DNA of 64,000 nt from JAZMZS01 sp045120955 (GCA_045120955.1 JBGVFH010000005.1:24007-88006); one strand, 5' to 3'. Positions 1-8,604 are shown, numbered from the stretch's first letter. Program-made: numbers and translations. The notes: generated from the letters alone by a model not told the origin.

Positions 1-1452
1 ACATCATGGATACTTTCTCTTTCCGGTATTGACGGCGATGTGCTGTGGATACAGCTGTTAAAGCCGTCCTCCTTTACCCCTATACTTGCATTTATCGGTA
101 TTATATTCTATATGTTCCAGAAAAATCCGAAGAGAAGAGACACAGGACTTATTCTGCTCGGATTTGCCGTTTTGATGTTCGGTATGGAAGCAATGTCCGA
201 CTCTGTTGCGGGGCTCAAGGACAATCCCGAATTTACACGTATACTTACCCTATTCTCAAATCCCGTACTCGGAGTTATCGTCGGTACCGCTGTAACAGCG
301 ATCATCCAGTCTTCTTCCGCTTCCGTCGGTATTCTTCAGGCTCTCACCACAACGGGAAGCATCACATACAACACGGCTGTTCCGATCATCATGGGACAGA
401 ACATCGGTACCTGTGTCAGCGCTATGATATCGTCTATCGGTGCTTCGAAAAATGCGAGAAGGGCATCTGTCGTTCACCTTTCTTTTAACATAATCGCAAC
501 CCTTATCCTCTTGCCACTCTATTATATACTCGTAGCGATACTTCAGCCTGCAATAATCAACGTTGCCGCAACACCGTTCGGAATTGCGGTAGTACACACG
601 GTATTTAAAATATTTGCACTTGCGATACTCATGCCCTGCTCGGGACTTCTCGAAAAGCTTGCCTGCAAGATAGTCAAGGATACGGGAAAGGGAGAGGTAC
701 AGCTTCTCGACGAGAGACTTCTCGCTACTCCCACGGTTGCTGTTGAAAGATGCAAGACCGTTGCAAAGACAATGGCTGAGCTATCCGTAACATCACTGAA
801 AAAATCGCTCACTCTCATTGAAAATTACAATGAAAAAGATGCAGAGAAGATCCGCATAGATGAAAATGATGTAGATATGTACGAGGACAAGCTCGGCTCC
901 TATCTTGTAAAAATATCGTCAAAGGAGCTTTCGGGTTCCGACAGCACAGAGGTCAGCAAGCTGCTGCATATAATCGGTGACTTTGAGAGAATAAGCGACC
1001 ATGCACTCAATATCGTCGGCTCATCCGAGGAGATAAGCGACAAAGCTCTTTCCTTCTCGGGACAAGCCAAAAGCGAGCTTTCCGTTATGACGAAAGCCGT
1101 AGACGAGATACTAGACCTCTCGCTCCGTGCATTCTGCGATGAAGACCTCGATGCGGCTGTCAAGGTAGAGCCTCTTGAGCAGGTAGTAGATCATCTGCGT
1201 GACGAGCTCAAGAAAAAGCATATCTCAAGATTGCAGAAAAACGAATGTACGATCGAGATGGGCTTTGTTCTCAGCGACATACTGACAAGCCTTGAACGTA
1301 TTTCCGATCATTGCTCGAACATAGCGGGCTGTCTTATCGAAATGTCACATGAAAACCTTGATATACACGGATATCTGCGCAACGTCAAGGGCGGAGATGA
1401 CAAGGAATTCAAAGATTTTTACGAGTATTACAAGGTAAAATACAGTATATAA
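1..1452 (+). CDS. Na/Pi cotransporter family protein, 5' truncated by window edge
   Basis: Sodium-coupled phosphate symporter of the NptA/PNaS family with a C-terminal PhoU-like cytoplasmic domain. The reading frame is open from base 1, so the N-terminus lies outside the window; family members are usually 540-590 residues, so roughly 80-100 are missing. The first half is hydrophobic and carries the QSSSA signature (AIIQSSSASVG) and the related GQNIGTCVSA repeat, the paired motifs of the transport core. The last ~230 residues are helical and charged with ISDH motifs (FERISDHALNI, LERISDHCSNI), as in PhoU. A GC-rich hairpin follows five bases after the stop. A second phosphate system (pst) lies at 29-35 kb. 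The family call is firm; the coupling ion is by family analogy. Confidence 0.9.
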   Translation, partial: TSWILSLSGIDGDVLWIQLLKPSSFTPILAFIGIIFYMFQKNPKRRDTGLILLGFAVLMFGMEAMSDSVAGLKDNPEFTRILTLFSNPVLGVIVGTAVTAIIQSSSASVGILQALTTTGSITYNTAVPIIMGQNIGTCVSAMISSIGASKNARRASVVHLSFNIIATLILLPLYYILVAILQPAIINVAATPFGIAVVHTVFKIFALAILMPCSGLLEKLACKIVKDTGKGEVQLLDERLLATPTVAVERCKTVAKTMAELSVTSLKKSLTLIENYNEKDAEKIRIDENDVDMYEDKLGSYLVKISSKELSGSDSTEVSKLLHIIGDFERISDHALNIVGSSEEISDKALSFSGQAKSELSVMTKAVDEILDLSLRAFCDEDLDAAVKVEPLEQVVDHLRDELKKKHISRLQKNECTIEMGFVLSDILTSLERISDHCSNIAGCLIEMSHENLDIHGYLRNVKGGDDKEFKDFYEYYKVKYSI

Positions 1453-1456
1453 GACA

Positions 1457-1477
1457 AAAGCGGGCACTGCCCGCTTT
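1457..1477 (+). terminator. Hairpin terminator after Na/Pi transporter
   Basis: Perfect 9-bp stem AAAGCGGGC / GCCCGCTTT with a 3-nt loop, five bases after the stop codon. The same core hairpin opens the dispersed repeats described below, but the rest of the repeat is absent here. Confidence 0.7.
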
Positions 1478-1512
1478 CTTGCCCTATTCCGGTCGTGACT
1501 AATATCTCGCTC

Positions 1513-1545
1513 AAAGCATTGAAACCCTAGTGTTTTCAATGCTTT
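1513..1545. terminator. Bidirectional-looking hairpin with A/T tails
   Basis: 12-bp stem AAAGCATTGAAA / TTTCAATGCTTT with a short loop, lying between the Na/Pi transporter and the Gx-type gene. It would stop read-through from the first gene. Confidence 0.6.
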
Positions 1546-1590
1546 TCTTATCTTTTTGGCGTTTCGGTTTTTTTACATCTCCTTTTGTTA

Positions 1591-1619
1591 TTGATTTTTT
1601 GTGCGCTTTGCGTTATCAT
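1591..1619 (+). promoter_or_regulatory. Probable sigma-A promoter of the Gx-type gene
   Basis: TTGATT, 17-nt spacer, TATCAT, followed about 30 nt later by the gene's AAGGAGAG ribosome binding site. Confidence 0.5.
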
Positions 1620-1650
1620 ATAAAAAAAGCATGAAAAAGGAGAGTGGGTC

Positions 1651-2151
1651 ATGAGCAAGGCAAAGAAAACAGCTTTTCTCGGGATATGCGTGGCACTCTC
1701 GATGATGCTATCGTATATAGACTCGCAGATACCGCTTTTCCCGTCACTGCCGGGTATACGGCTTGGTCTTGCAAATACCGTTACCGTATTTTTCATCTAC
1801 AAAATATCAGCTGCAAAAGCCGCATACGTCACATTTATCAGAGTCGCTCTGTGCGGTATCCTTTTTTACGGGAATGCCTATCACATTGCATACGGACTGT
1901 GCGGTGCCATGCTCAGTATTTTAGTAATGCTGCTTTTGAAAAGGACGGGTGCCTTTAGCATTACGGGTGTGAGCATTGCCGGAGGGGTAAGTCATAATAT
2001 CGGGCAGATACTGTGCGCTGTGGCTATGACTATGACGCCGCAGATAATTCTGTACCTGCCGCCTCTTTTGATCTGCGGGTGTCTGTGCGGTGCGGGAATA
2101 GGTGCAGTATCGGCACTGCTAATCCGCCGTATTGAAAAAGGCAGGAGATAG
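1651..2151 (+). CDS. Gx transporter family / Hpre_diP_synt_I-like membrane protein
   Basis: A 166-residue integral membrane protein with about five hydrophobic segments. The N-terminal pattern (KKTAFLGICVALSMMLSYID, then LPGIRLGLANTVTVF) is that of the Gx-transporter family, formerly named heptaprenyl diphosphate synthase component I and related to ECF S-components. The substrate is unknown. In many Clostridia this gene neighbours a NusG-domain-II protein and rnf genes; here those are 26 kb away, so the usual cluster is split. The start is set by AAGGAGAG seven bases upstream of the ATG. A dispersed repeat begins directly after the stop codon. Confidence 0.75.
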   Translation: MSKAKKTAFLGICVALSMMLSYIDSQIPLFPSLPGIRLGLANTVTVFFIYKISAAKAAYVTFIRVALCGILFYGNAYHIAYGLCGAMLSILVMLLLKRTGAFSITGVSIAGGVSHNIGQILCAVAMTMTPQIILYLPPLLICGCLCGAGIGAVSALLIRRIEKGRR

Positions 2152-2256
2152 AAGCGGGCATTGTGTCCCGCTCATCCTCTCGCCTGCCGTTGTTTTTCTG
2201 TTTCAGAAGAAATGCAAAACGGCAAGGAGTATCCGTGTTTCCTATGCTATAAAAAT
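2152..2256 (+). repeat. Dispersed ~105-bp structured repeat, copy A (type 1)
   Basis: Begins at the base after the preceding stop codon. Order of parts: a GCGGG hairpin (2154-2171), a CATCCTCTCGCC arm, a T-rich centre, an AACGGCAAGGAG arm able to pair back, then the ATCCGTG..TTCCTATGC tail and an A-rich end that runs into a terminator stem. Five other copies share this order at 5.9, 12.6, 28.4, 35.9 and 52.9 kb. Confidence 0.75.
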
Positions 2257-2296
2257 AAAACAGTCTATGCAAAAATGCGTTTGCATAGACTGTTTT
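2257..2296. terminator. Bidirectional terminator between Gx gene and ddh
   Basis: Perfect 16-bp stem (AAAACAGTCTATGCAA and its complement) with an 8-nt loop and T-runs on both strands. It separates two convergent genes. Confidence 0.85.
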
Positions 2297-2319
2297 ATTC
2301 TTTTGCTTTTTCGCCTATA

Positions 2320-3306
2320 TTAAAGAAGCTCTGCCCGCAATTCTTCTCCCGACTTGTTGATAAGGTATGCGGGAGCTATGTCAAATACTGTCTTGGCACC
2401 GATCTCGCCCTCGGAGGCAAGTCTGTACGCCGCTCTTGCATAAGCGATGATAACACTTGCGGTAAACTCGGGGTTTGAGTCAAGCTTGAGGCTGTACTCG
2501 ATAACGTGACTGTTCTCCTTGTTGATGCCTGTTTTGCCGCTTCTGAGTACAAAGCCGCCGTGAGGAATTCCGCTGTGCTCTTTTGCAAATTCTTCCTCGC
2601 TGATAAAATGTACCGTCGTGTCATAATCCGCAAAGTAGTTCGGCATCGTCTTTATCTCACGCTCAATGCGCTCAAGATCAGCCCCCGCCTCTGCAACAAC
2701 GAAGCACTCTCTTGTGTGCTTTTCTCTGGTTGTGAGAGTGGGATTTGAGCCGCTTCTTGCCGCATCAAGAGCACTCTTGACGGGTATAGTATACTGCTTT
2801 GCATTTTTGACGCCCTCTATTCTTCTGACAGCGTCTGAATGTCCCTGACTGACTCCCTTACCCCAGAAGGTATAGTCGCTGCCCTCGGGCAAAATTGCGT
2901 TTGATATCATTCTCATAAGAGAGAACATACCGGGGTCCCAGCCTACGGAGATAACTCCGATCTTTCCTCCCTCTTTTGCCGCACGGTCAACATTTGAAAA
3001 ATGCTCGGGAATTTTGGCATGAGTATCAAAGCTGTCAACAATGTTAAAAAGCTTTGCATACTTTGGTGACTGCTCGGGCAGATCTGTCGCACTTCCGCCG
3101 CAAAGGATCATAACGTCTATTTTATCCTTCCATGCAGGCGCATCTTCAACGCTGCAGACCGAAACTCCCTCCGTTGCTATCTTCAGCGTCTCGGGGGCTC
3201 TGCGTGTAAACACACATACAAGCTCCATATCGTCATTCTGTCTTATCGCAGCCTCGATACCGCGCCCGAGGTTTCCGTATCCTAAAATTCCTATTCTTAT
3301 GCTCAT
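2320..3306 (-). CDS. ddh: meso-Diaminopimelate D-dehydrogenase
   Basis: NADPH-dependent enzyme (EC 1.4.1.16) that aminates L-2-amino-6-oxopimelate to meso-DAP in one step, supplying lysine and peptidoglycan synthesis in the cytoplasm. The protein is 328 residues, matching the family's ~326. It opens with the Rossmann motif IGILGYGNLGRGIE and contains GWDPGMFSLMR and the WGKGVSQGHSDA segment that lines the substrate pocket. The start at 3306 is preferred over an upstream in-frame codon because AGGAGAAG lies 4-6 nt before it and because the promoter's -35 box overlaps the upstream codon. Monocistronic, convergent with the Gx gene and divergent from udk. Confidence 0.93.
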   Translation of the reverse strand: MSIRIGILGYGNLGRGIEAAIRQNDDMELVCVFTRRAPETLKIATEGVSVCSVEDAPAWKDKIDVMILCGGSATDLPEQSPKYAKLFNIVDSFDTHAKIPEHFSNVDRAAKEGGKIGVISVGWDPGMFSLMRMISNAILPEGSDYTFWGKGVSQGHSDAVRRIEGVKNAKQYTIPVKSALDAARSGSNPTLTTREKHTRECFVVAEAGADLERIEREIKTMPNYFADYDTTVHFISEEEFAKEHSGIPHGGFVLRSGKTGINKENSHVIEYSLKLDSNPEFTASVIIAYARAAYRLASEGEIGAKTVFDIAPAYLINKSGEELRAELL

Positions 3307-3355
3307 TTTCTTCTCCTGTATCAACTGCATAGGGGTGTGTAAATTTTCAAGCATA

Positions 3356-3384
3356 ATTATACACCTATGTTTTTTTACTTTCAA
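3356..3384 (-). promoter_or_regulatory. ddh promoter
   Basis: Read on the minus strand: TTGAAA (3384-3379), 17-nt spacer, TATAAT (3361-3356). It gives a leader of about 45 nt and settles the ddh start at 3306. Confidence 0.8.
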
Positions 3385-3475
3385 TATTTTTAAAAAAAAT
3401 TTTTCTCAATTATAATGACTAACCGTATATTATGTGATAAAATAAAGAATAAAGTCAAAAACGGAGGTCAAGGTC

Positions 3476-4090
3476 ATGCTTGTTATAGGAATAGCGGGAG
3501 GCTCGGGCAGCGGAAAAAGTGCCATTGCTCAAAAACTCAAGGAGCAGTTTGGTGACTCACTTACTCTCATATGCCACGACGACTATTACAGACCACAGGA
3601 CAAGCTCTCACCCCAAGAGAGGCTGAAAATAAACTACGACCACCCAGATGCTTTTGACACGGAGCTTCTTTGCCGTCATCTCTCGCAGCTGCGAAAGGGT
3701 AAGGCAGTCGATGTTCCGATATACGACTACACCACCCATACGAGAAGCGGCAAAACGAAAAAAGCCTTCCCCTCCGATATAATCGTAGTAGAAGGTATAC
3801 TTATCTTTGAAAACGAGAGTCTGCGCTCTGAATTCGACATAAAAATATTTGTTGACACGGATGCAGACATACGACTGGTCAGACGCATACGCAGAGATGT
3901 AAAAGAAAGAGGCAGGTCGCTTGATTCTGTCATAGAGCAATATCTATGCACGGTAAAGCCGATGCATGACAGCTTTGTCGAGCCGTCTAAGAAAAAAGCC
4001 GACATAATCATCCCCGAGGGTGCCTCCAACAGCGTTGCGCTCGAAATGCTGTTTTCAAGAATAAACAACACTTTGACAGGACAAGGTTAA
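3476..4090 (+). CDS. udk: Uridine kinase
   Basis: Phosphorylates uridine/cytidine to UMP/CMP in pyrimidine salvage. The 204-residue protein starts with a P-loop (GIAGGSGSGKSA), followed by the HDDYYRPQ segment, the NYDHPDAFD motif that binds the nucleoside, and VVEGILIFE, all characteristic of uridine kinases. The start follows an ACGGAGGTCA ribosome binding site. It is followed after only four bases by a histidine phosphatase gene, so the two are probably co-transcribed. Confidence 0.92.
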   Translation: MLVIGIAGGSGSGKSAIAQKLKEQFGDSLTLICHDDYYRPQDKLSPQERLKINYDHPDAFDTELLCRHLSQLRKGKAVDVPIYDYTTHTRSGKTKKAFPSDIIVVEGILIFENESLRSEFDIKIFVDTDADIRLVRRIRRDVKERGRSLDSVIEQYLCTVKPMHDSFVEPSKKKADIIIPEGASNSVALEMLFSRINNTLTGQG

Positions 4091-4094
4091 TGCT

Positions 4095-4751
4095 ATGAAC
4101 ATTTTATCAAACACGACCAAAATAATTTTAGTGCGGCACGGTCAGAGCTTGGGCAATCTGACACGCTGCTTTGTCGGTCAGGGATATGCACCCTTGACAG
4201 AGCTCGGGCACAGGCAGGCGCAAGCCACCGCAGAATTCCTTGATAAGTACAAGATAGACGTAATATATTCAAGCGACCTTATACGCACTTATCAAACAGC
4301 CGAGCACACGGCAGAAAGGCAAAAGCTCGATATAATAAAGGACGAGGGACTGCGTGAGATATTCGCAGGCAAATGGGAAGGTATGCCGTACGATGAAATA
4401 TCAAAGGTATACCCTGACATATACAACACATGGATGACAGACACGGGGAATGCGGCGCTTCCGGGCGGAGAGCAGGTAGCCGATATGCGTGACAGAGTAA
4501 ACTCGTGCATTGATAAGATAGTAGAGCAAAACAGAGGCGGCACGGTAGCGGTATTTACTCACGCAACACCGATAAGAGTAATGCGCTCCGTCTGGCAGCA
4601 CGAGCCTGTGACTCGGATAAATGCATACGGCTGGGTATCAAATGCCTCCGTCAGCGAGGTAGACTATCACAGAGACGGAAGTACCGATATTATAAAGTTT
4701 GGCTATGACGAGCATCTCACGGATATGCTCACTCTCCCAAACGGCATATAA
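4095..4751 (+). CDS. Histidine phosphatase family protein (phosphoglycerate mutase-like)
   Basis: A 218-residue cytoplasmic phosphatase/mutase-fold protein. It has the phospho-acceptor motif LVRHGQS near residue 12, the SSDLIRTYQTAEH segment, EIFAGKWEG, and the second catalytic histidine in VFTHATPIRVM, so the catalytic set is complete. The substrate is not predictable; relatives act on phosphosugars, alpha-ribazole phosphate or nucleotides. The gene starts four bases after udk stops, which weakly suggests a role in nucleotide or sugar phosphate turnover. Confidence 0.85.
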   Translation: MNILSNTTKIILVRHGQSLGNLTRCFVGQGYAPLTELGHRQAQATAEFLDKYKIDVIYSSDLIRTYQTAEHTAERQKLDIIKDEGLREIFAGKWEGMPYDEISKVYPDIYNTWMTDTGNAALPGGEQVADMRDRVNSCIDKIVEQNRGGTVAVFTHATPIRVMRSVWQHEPVTRINAYGWVSNASVSEVDYHRDGSTDIIKFGYDEHLTDMLTLPNGI

Positions 4752-4760
4752 GCTAAAACA

Positions 4761-4804
4761 GATAAAAGGCGTGATGCTCACCTGAGAGCATCACGCCTTT
4801 TATC
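4761..4804. terminator. Bidirectional terminator
   Basis: Perfect 19-bp stem (from GATAAAAGGCGTGATGCTC) with a 6-nt loop, between convergent genes ending at 4751 and 4816, with T-rich flanks on both strands. Confidence 0.85.
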
Positions 4805-4815
4805 CGCTTTATTTT

Positions 4816-5721
4816 CTACTGTTTTTTATCCGTGTCAGGCTCGGCTGTCGTTGTCACACCTTCGCCGCTGTCATCCTCACTGCTTTTATCTTCATTTGAA
4901 ATGTCGTCTTCAAGCACGGGAATAAACGAGCTTGCTATCCTGCCCTTTCCTCTCTGCTTTACATATATAAATCCGATAAAACTGAAAATAACAGCTCCGA
5001 CAAAGTTGACAAACAGGTCTTTCATAGTGTCTCTGATACCGACATCTATATAACCGTCAAAGCTGACAGATCCCCCCGATGTCGTTATCTCAGTCGAGAT
5101 GATATCTGTTATTTTTATAACATTGTTTGCGTTCTCGGGGTCAAGTATGACTGTCGGCAGCTCATATATGAAGGTATCCTTTTGCATATCTATATGAAAA
5201 AGCCGGTCTGCGCCGAACTCGAAAAATTCCCACATTACACCGACCGTCATTGAAAAGCAAAATGCTACGAGCGCACAGAACACGGGAGACAGCTCAAAGC
5301 TGAACCTTTTGTGCCGATTAAATATATCGACAAGACAAAAGCCGAACGCCGCAAACATAAAGCCGTTGACGGTGTGAAGTATCGTATCCCAGAAGGGATA
5401 CTTCATATAATAACAGCCTATCTCGCCGAGTATCTCCGCACAAAAAACGAAAATGTACGCAAGTATCTCAAGTGCTGTCGGAACATCAATATGAAACCTT
5501 TTTTCAATAACAGGCGGTATAAGAAACAGTATCAGAGTTAAAAAGCAGGTGAATACACTCTCCCACTGACCGAGAAATACGCTTCTTATCAAAACGGCGA
5601 TAACCGCAAGGCGGAGCACCGTGTATACGACAAACGCCTTTTTGTCCCTTTTGATTTGATCTACGATCGAGCTTGTTTTTTTATTCTTTTTTGCTTTTTT
5701 ATCCTTAATTGCTCCTGACAT
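4816..5721 (-). CDS. Multi-pass membrane protein, YjdF/DUF2238-like
   Basis: A 301-residue protein with a lysine-rich N-terminus, about six hydrophobic segments between residues 30 and 180 plus one near 245, and an acidic, low-complexity cytoplasmic-looking tail. The motifs WDTILHTVNGF, VGVMWEFFEFGAD and RDTMKDL resemble the YjdF (DUF2238) membrane family, whose function is unknown. A 50-residue loop with ITDIISTEITTSG precedes the last segment. The gene has its own consensus promoter and a GGAG ribosome binding site. Function is not assigned. Confidence 0.65.
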   Translation of the reverse strand: MSGAIKDKKAKKNKKTSSIVDQIKRDKKAFVVYTVLRLAVIAVLIRSVFLGQWESVFTCFLTLILFLIPPVIEKRFHIDVPTALEILAYIFVFCAEILGEIGCYYMKYPFWDTILHTVNGFMFAAFGFCLVDIFNRHKRFSFELSPVFCALVAFCFSMTVGVMWEFFEFGADRLFHIDMQKDTFIYELPTVILDPENANNVIKITDIISTEITTSGGSVSFDGYIDVGIRDTMKDLFVNFVGAVIFSFIGFIYVKQRGKGRIASSFIPVLEDDISNEDKSSEDDSGEGVTTTAEPDTDKKQ

Positions 5722-5760
5722 ATTTTTTCTCCAAGTAAAAAATAACTATTTTCGCAAAGA

Positions 5761-5789
5761 ATTATACACAAACAAGGGATTTTTTTCAA
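5761..5789 (-). promoter_or_regulatory. Promoter of the YjdF-like gene
   Basis: Minus strand: TTGAAA (5789-5784), 17-nt spacer, TATAAT (5766-5761), about 40 nt upstream of the ATG. Confidence 0.75.
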
Positions 5790-5920
5790 TACGAGTTTAG
5801 ACTGTGGGGACATTTTTATAAAAAAATTTACAAAATGTCATTATTTGTGTAATGTTTCTACACCCTGCGCTCAAAGTCTCTCCTATATATATTATGTAAC
5901 CGGTATGCTCATCATACAAA

Positions 5921-6022
5921 AAAGCGGGCAGTGCACGCATCCATCCTCCCGCCTATTGTATCTTTGAATCTTCTTTAAGTCAGCAAAACGGCGGGTGAGG
6001 ATCCGTGCATTTTCTATGCGGC
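5921..6022 (+). repeat. Dispersed structured repeat, copy B (type 2)
   Basis: GCGGGCAGTGCACGC hairpin, then CATCCTCCCGCC and GGCGGGTGAGGAT arms able to pair across a T-rich centre, then the ATCCGTGCAT..CTATGC tail. Lies in the 380-bp gap between two leftward genes, so it is opposite in direction to both. The rest of that gap holds the YjdF-like gene's promoter, a terminator and about 100 bp of AT-rich sequence in which I see nothing. Confidence 0.75.
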
Positions 6023-6055
6023 AAAAAAGCTTCGGAGCCGCTCCGAAGCTTTTTT
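6023..6055. terminator. Terminator of the ABC exporter gene
   Basis: Perfect 15-bp stem AAAAAAGCTTCGGAG / CTCCGAAGCTTTTTT with a 3-nt loop. It directly abuts repeat copy B and serves the leftward gene ending at 6102. Confidence 0.85.
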
Positions 6056-6101
6056 GTATATGTTGTTACGCATTTCCCTATATAAGCCGCCGAACGTCAC
6101 G

Positions 6102-8096
6102 TCAAGCTCGGGGAGGTCTGCCATGCAAGGGTCTGCCGTGATGCTCCTCTCCGTGCATATCATGATGCTCTGTATCCGCAGTACCTGCGATATATCTCTC
6201 TGCCTGAACAGAGAAAAGCTCACAGTATTTACCGTTTTTCTGCATCAGCTCTGTGTGTGTGCCCGACTCGATAACACAACCGTTTTCAAGTACGACGATA
6301 AGGTCTGCGCCCGTAGCGGAGGACAGCCTGTGAGACACGAATATGCTCATCTTGTTTTCTCTGAGACGGTCGAACTGGTCAAAAACGTTTTTCTCTGCTA
6401 TCGGGTCAAGTGCCGCTGTCGGCTCGTCAAGTATGAGCACGTCAGACTCCGCATAAAATGCTCTGGCTATACCGAGCTTTTGCCATTGACCGCCTGAGAG
6501 CTCTATGCCGTTTTTCTCAAATATACGCATAAGAGGAGTGTCAAAGCCGTCGGGCAGAGCATTGATATATTCGGTCGCATTTGCCTGCTCTGCCGCCGCC
6601 TTTATATCCGCATCACTGTATTCCTTGTGAATATCGCCGAAGGCTATATTTTCGCTGACGCTGACCGCATATCTGCCGTAGTCCTGAAACACTATTCCGA
6701 ACATACTGTAAAGGTCCTTTACGGCGTAGTCACGCAGATCGTGTCCGTCGAGCAGTATGCATCCCTCTGTCGGGTCGTAAAGACGTGTCAACAGCTTGAT
6801 AAGTGTGGTTTTTCCCGCACCGTTGAGCCCCACCAAAACGACCGTATCATCTCCCGAAAACTTCAGATTGATATTGTGAAGAACATCTCTGTCCGTCCCC
6901 GGATAGCGAAAGCTGACAGAGCAAAATTCTATCGTGTGCGCTTGTCCGTGGCAGACACGCAGCGGCTCCTTGATACGGGGTATCACTGTCTGTTTTTCCT
7001 TCATAAAGGACATTAGATTGTCGATAAACAGCGTACCCTCGTATATAGTCGCAGATGTCTTGATAAGCGTGCCGACACAGGTAGCGATAGAAAGAATGGC
7101 GCCCGTATACAAGGTATAGTCACCGATGAGCAGCTCTCCGACGTACACCTGCTTTGCTATCTCGAGATAAAAATACAGATTTGTCACAACGGTAAGTGCG
7201 CCGAACACTATCTGAAGCACGCTCTCATGCGCTATAAGCCTGCGCAATCCTGCGTAATACTCCTTAAACACCTCCATAAACCGACCGATAAACGTATCGG
7301 CAAGGTCGAGCATCCGCACCTCCTTTGCCATGTCCTTGTTTACAAGAACATCCGAATAGTAGTTCATCTGTCTGCGCTCCTTTGAGCGGGTGCGCATATA
7401 TCTGAAATTTTTTCTTCTGTATATAAAGTTGGTCACAGCAGACGGTACGGATATTACTATTATCACGCCCACCGCATACGATAGCCCCGGAGCCGATGCA
7501 AGCACGAAAATATAGCTGACAAGCTCTATTGTCGTACTGATAATGGCAAACGTCTTTGTAAGAATGTTAAGCGGTCTTGCGCCCGCCTCTCTGTTCGCAT
7601 TTTCAAGCTTTTCGTAAAAAAGCGGAATGTCAAACGATGCAAGGTCTATCTCACGGGCCTTTTCCATTATCTGCTGTTTTACCTGCTTTACTACAAGCTC
7701 TCCCGCAACACGCTCAAGCGCACTGCTCGCTGTCGTCTCTATTCTCTTGAGAAACCTGTATATAAACAAAAACAGTATCAGATAAAACGCAGGCGAAGAA
7801 TAAAAGCTCGCCGCAGTTAGACCGACCTCTCTCTGCGAGGTCTGCAGCTCGTTTAAGATGTTTTTTGATATAATTGAGCCTATAACGGGTGTGATACCGT
7901 TGAAAAGAGCAAAAAATGCCATGAGAAAAAGTATCCACGGTCCCGTCTTCCACACAAGCCTGAGTATATAGGTAAATCTCAGAAAAAATCCGCCGAGAAG
8001 CTGTACAATATAACTCGGAACATCTGCTATCTTTTTCGGTCTCGGTACTCTTTCGTACTCAAAATCGGGTCCAAAGCCCGGTCCGCCTCCTGCCAT
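6102..8096 (-). CDS. ABC exporter half-transporter with fused permease and ATPase
   Basis: A 664-residue type-I exporter subunit: a six-helix transmembrane domain (about residues 40-340) followed by an ATPase with Walker A GLNGAGKTT, Q-loop VFQDYG, signature LSGGQWQK, Walker B DVLILDEPTAALD and the H-loop VSHR. Such proteins export drugs, peptides or lipids, here probably as a homodimer. The C-terminal 25 residues are histidine-rich (EHHDMHGEEHHGRPLHG), possibly metal-binding. The ATG directly follows the TAA of the upstream marR gene, with GGAGG inside the marR 3' end, so the two are translationally coupled and share one regulated promoter. The substrate is unknown. Confidence 0.88.
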   Translation of the reverse strand: MAGGGPGFGPDFEYERVPRPKKIADVPSYIVQLLGGFFLRFTYILRLVWKTGPWILFLMAFFALFNGITPVIGSIISKNILNELQTSQREVGLTAASFYSSPAFYLILFLFIYRFLKRIETTASSALERVAGELVVKQVKQQIMEKAREIDLASFDIPLFYEKLENANREAGARPLNILTKTFAIISTTIELVSYIFVLASAPGLSYAVGVIIVISVPSAVTNFIYRRKNFRYMRTRSKERRQMNYYSDVLVNKDMAKEVRMLDLADTFIGRFMEVFKEYYAGLRRLIAHESVLQIVFGALTVVTNLYFYLEIAKQVYVGELLIGDYTLYTGAILSIATCVGTLIKTSATIYEGTLFIDNLMSFMKEKQTVIPRIKEPLRVCHGQAHTIEFCSVSFRYPGTDRDVLHNINLKFSGDDTVVLVGLNGAGKTTLIKLLTRLYDPTEGCILLDGHDLRDYAVKDLYSMFGIVFQDYGRYAVSVSENIAFGDIHKEYSDADIKAAAEQANATEYINALPDGFDTPLMRIFEKNGIELSGGQWQKLGIARAFYAESDVLILDEPTAALDPIAEKNVFDQFDRLRENKMSIFVSHRLSSATGADLIVVLENGCVIESGTHTELMQKNGKYCELFSVQAERYIAGTADTEHHDMHGEEHHGRPLHGRPPRA

Positions 8097-8531
8097 TTAC
8101 TCCACCTCCGATTTTTCAAAAAGCTTTAACAGCAAGCTGTACAGCGTTTGTTTTTCTTCTTTATCAAGGCAGGCAAGAAAATGCTCCGCCTTGTATGCCC
8201 GCTCCTCTGCAAGCTCTGCTCTTCGCTCCACTCCCTTTTGCGTCAAGAAAACAAGCATCACTCTCTTATCCTTGTCGCTCGGCTGTCTGCGGACAAGCTC
8301 CCGCTCCTCCATCACCGACAGTGCCTCGGATATCGACTGCGGACGGATGCAAAGCGCCGACGCAAGCTGCTGCTGGCTCATACCCTCGCCCGGCACAAGC
8401 GTATCAAGAATATACCCGTATCCCTGCCACTTTTTGGGCGGATCTCCCGGCTTTTCCTTGCCGTTGCTCGTTCTGCGAGCCATCCCTGCCGTTCGCACAA
8501 GCAAACGGTAAAGCTCAGAATCGCTTTTCAT
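8097..8531 (-). CDS. MarR family transcriptional regulator of the adjacent exporter
   Basis: A 144-residue winged-helix repressor. The recognition-helix region is QQQLASALCIRPQSISEALS, followed by the wing RQPSDKDKRVMLVFLTQKG, typical of MarR. The start at 8531 has GGAGGTGAAGGA directly before it; an upstream in-frame ATG at 8567 lies inside a perfect palindrome in the leader and is unlikely to be used. It forms an operon with the ABC exporter, the usual arrangement for a repressor that senses a toxic compound and controls its own efflux pump. The inducer is unknown. Confidence 0.87.
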   Translation of the reverse strand: MKSDSELYRLLVRTAGMARRTSNGKEKPGDPPKKWQGYGYILDTLVPGEGMSQQQLASALCIRPQSISEALSVMEERELVRRQPSDKDKRVMLVFLTQKGVERRAELAEERAYKAEHFLACLDKEEKQTLYSLLLKLFEKSEVE

Positions 8532-8550
8532 TCCTTCACCTCCCAAAATA

Positions 8551-8564
8551 GTAAGGTACCTTAC
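8551..8564. promoter_or_regulatory. Candidate MarR operator
   Basis: Perfect 14-bp palindrome GTAAGGTACCTTAC lying just downstream of the -10 box, at about +5 to +18 of the predicted transcript, where a bound repressor would block transcription. Autoregulation is inferred from position and from the adjacent marR gene. Confidence 0.75.
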
Positions 8565-8575
8565 CATTTTTCCTT

Positions 8576-8604
8576 ATTATACTCCCGTATCATGTGCGTG
8601 TCAA
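8576..8604 (-). promoter_or_regulatory. Consensus promoter of marR-exporter operon
   Basis: Minus strand: TTGACA (8604-8599), 17-nt spacer, TATAAT (8581-8576). Both hexamers match the sigma-A consensus exactly, a strong promoter that needs a repressor. Confidence 0.88.
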
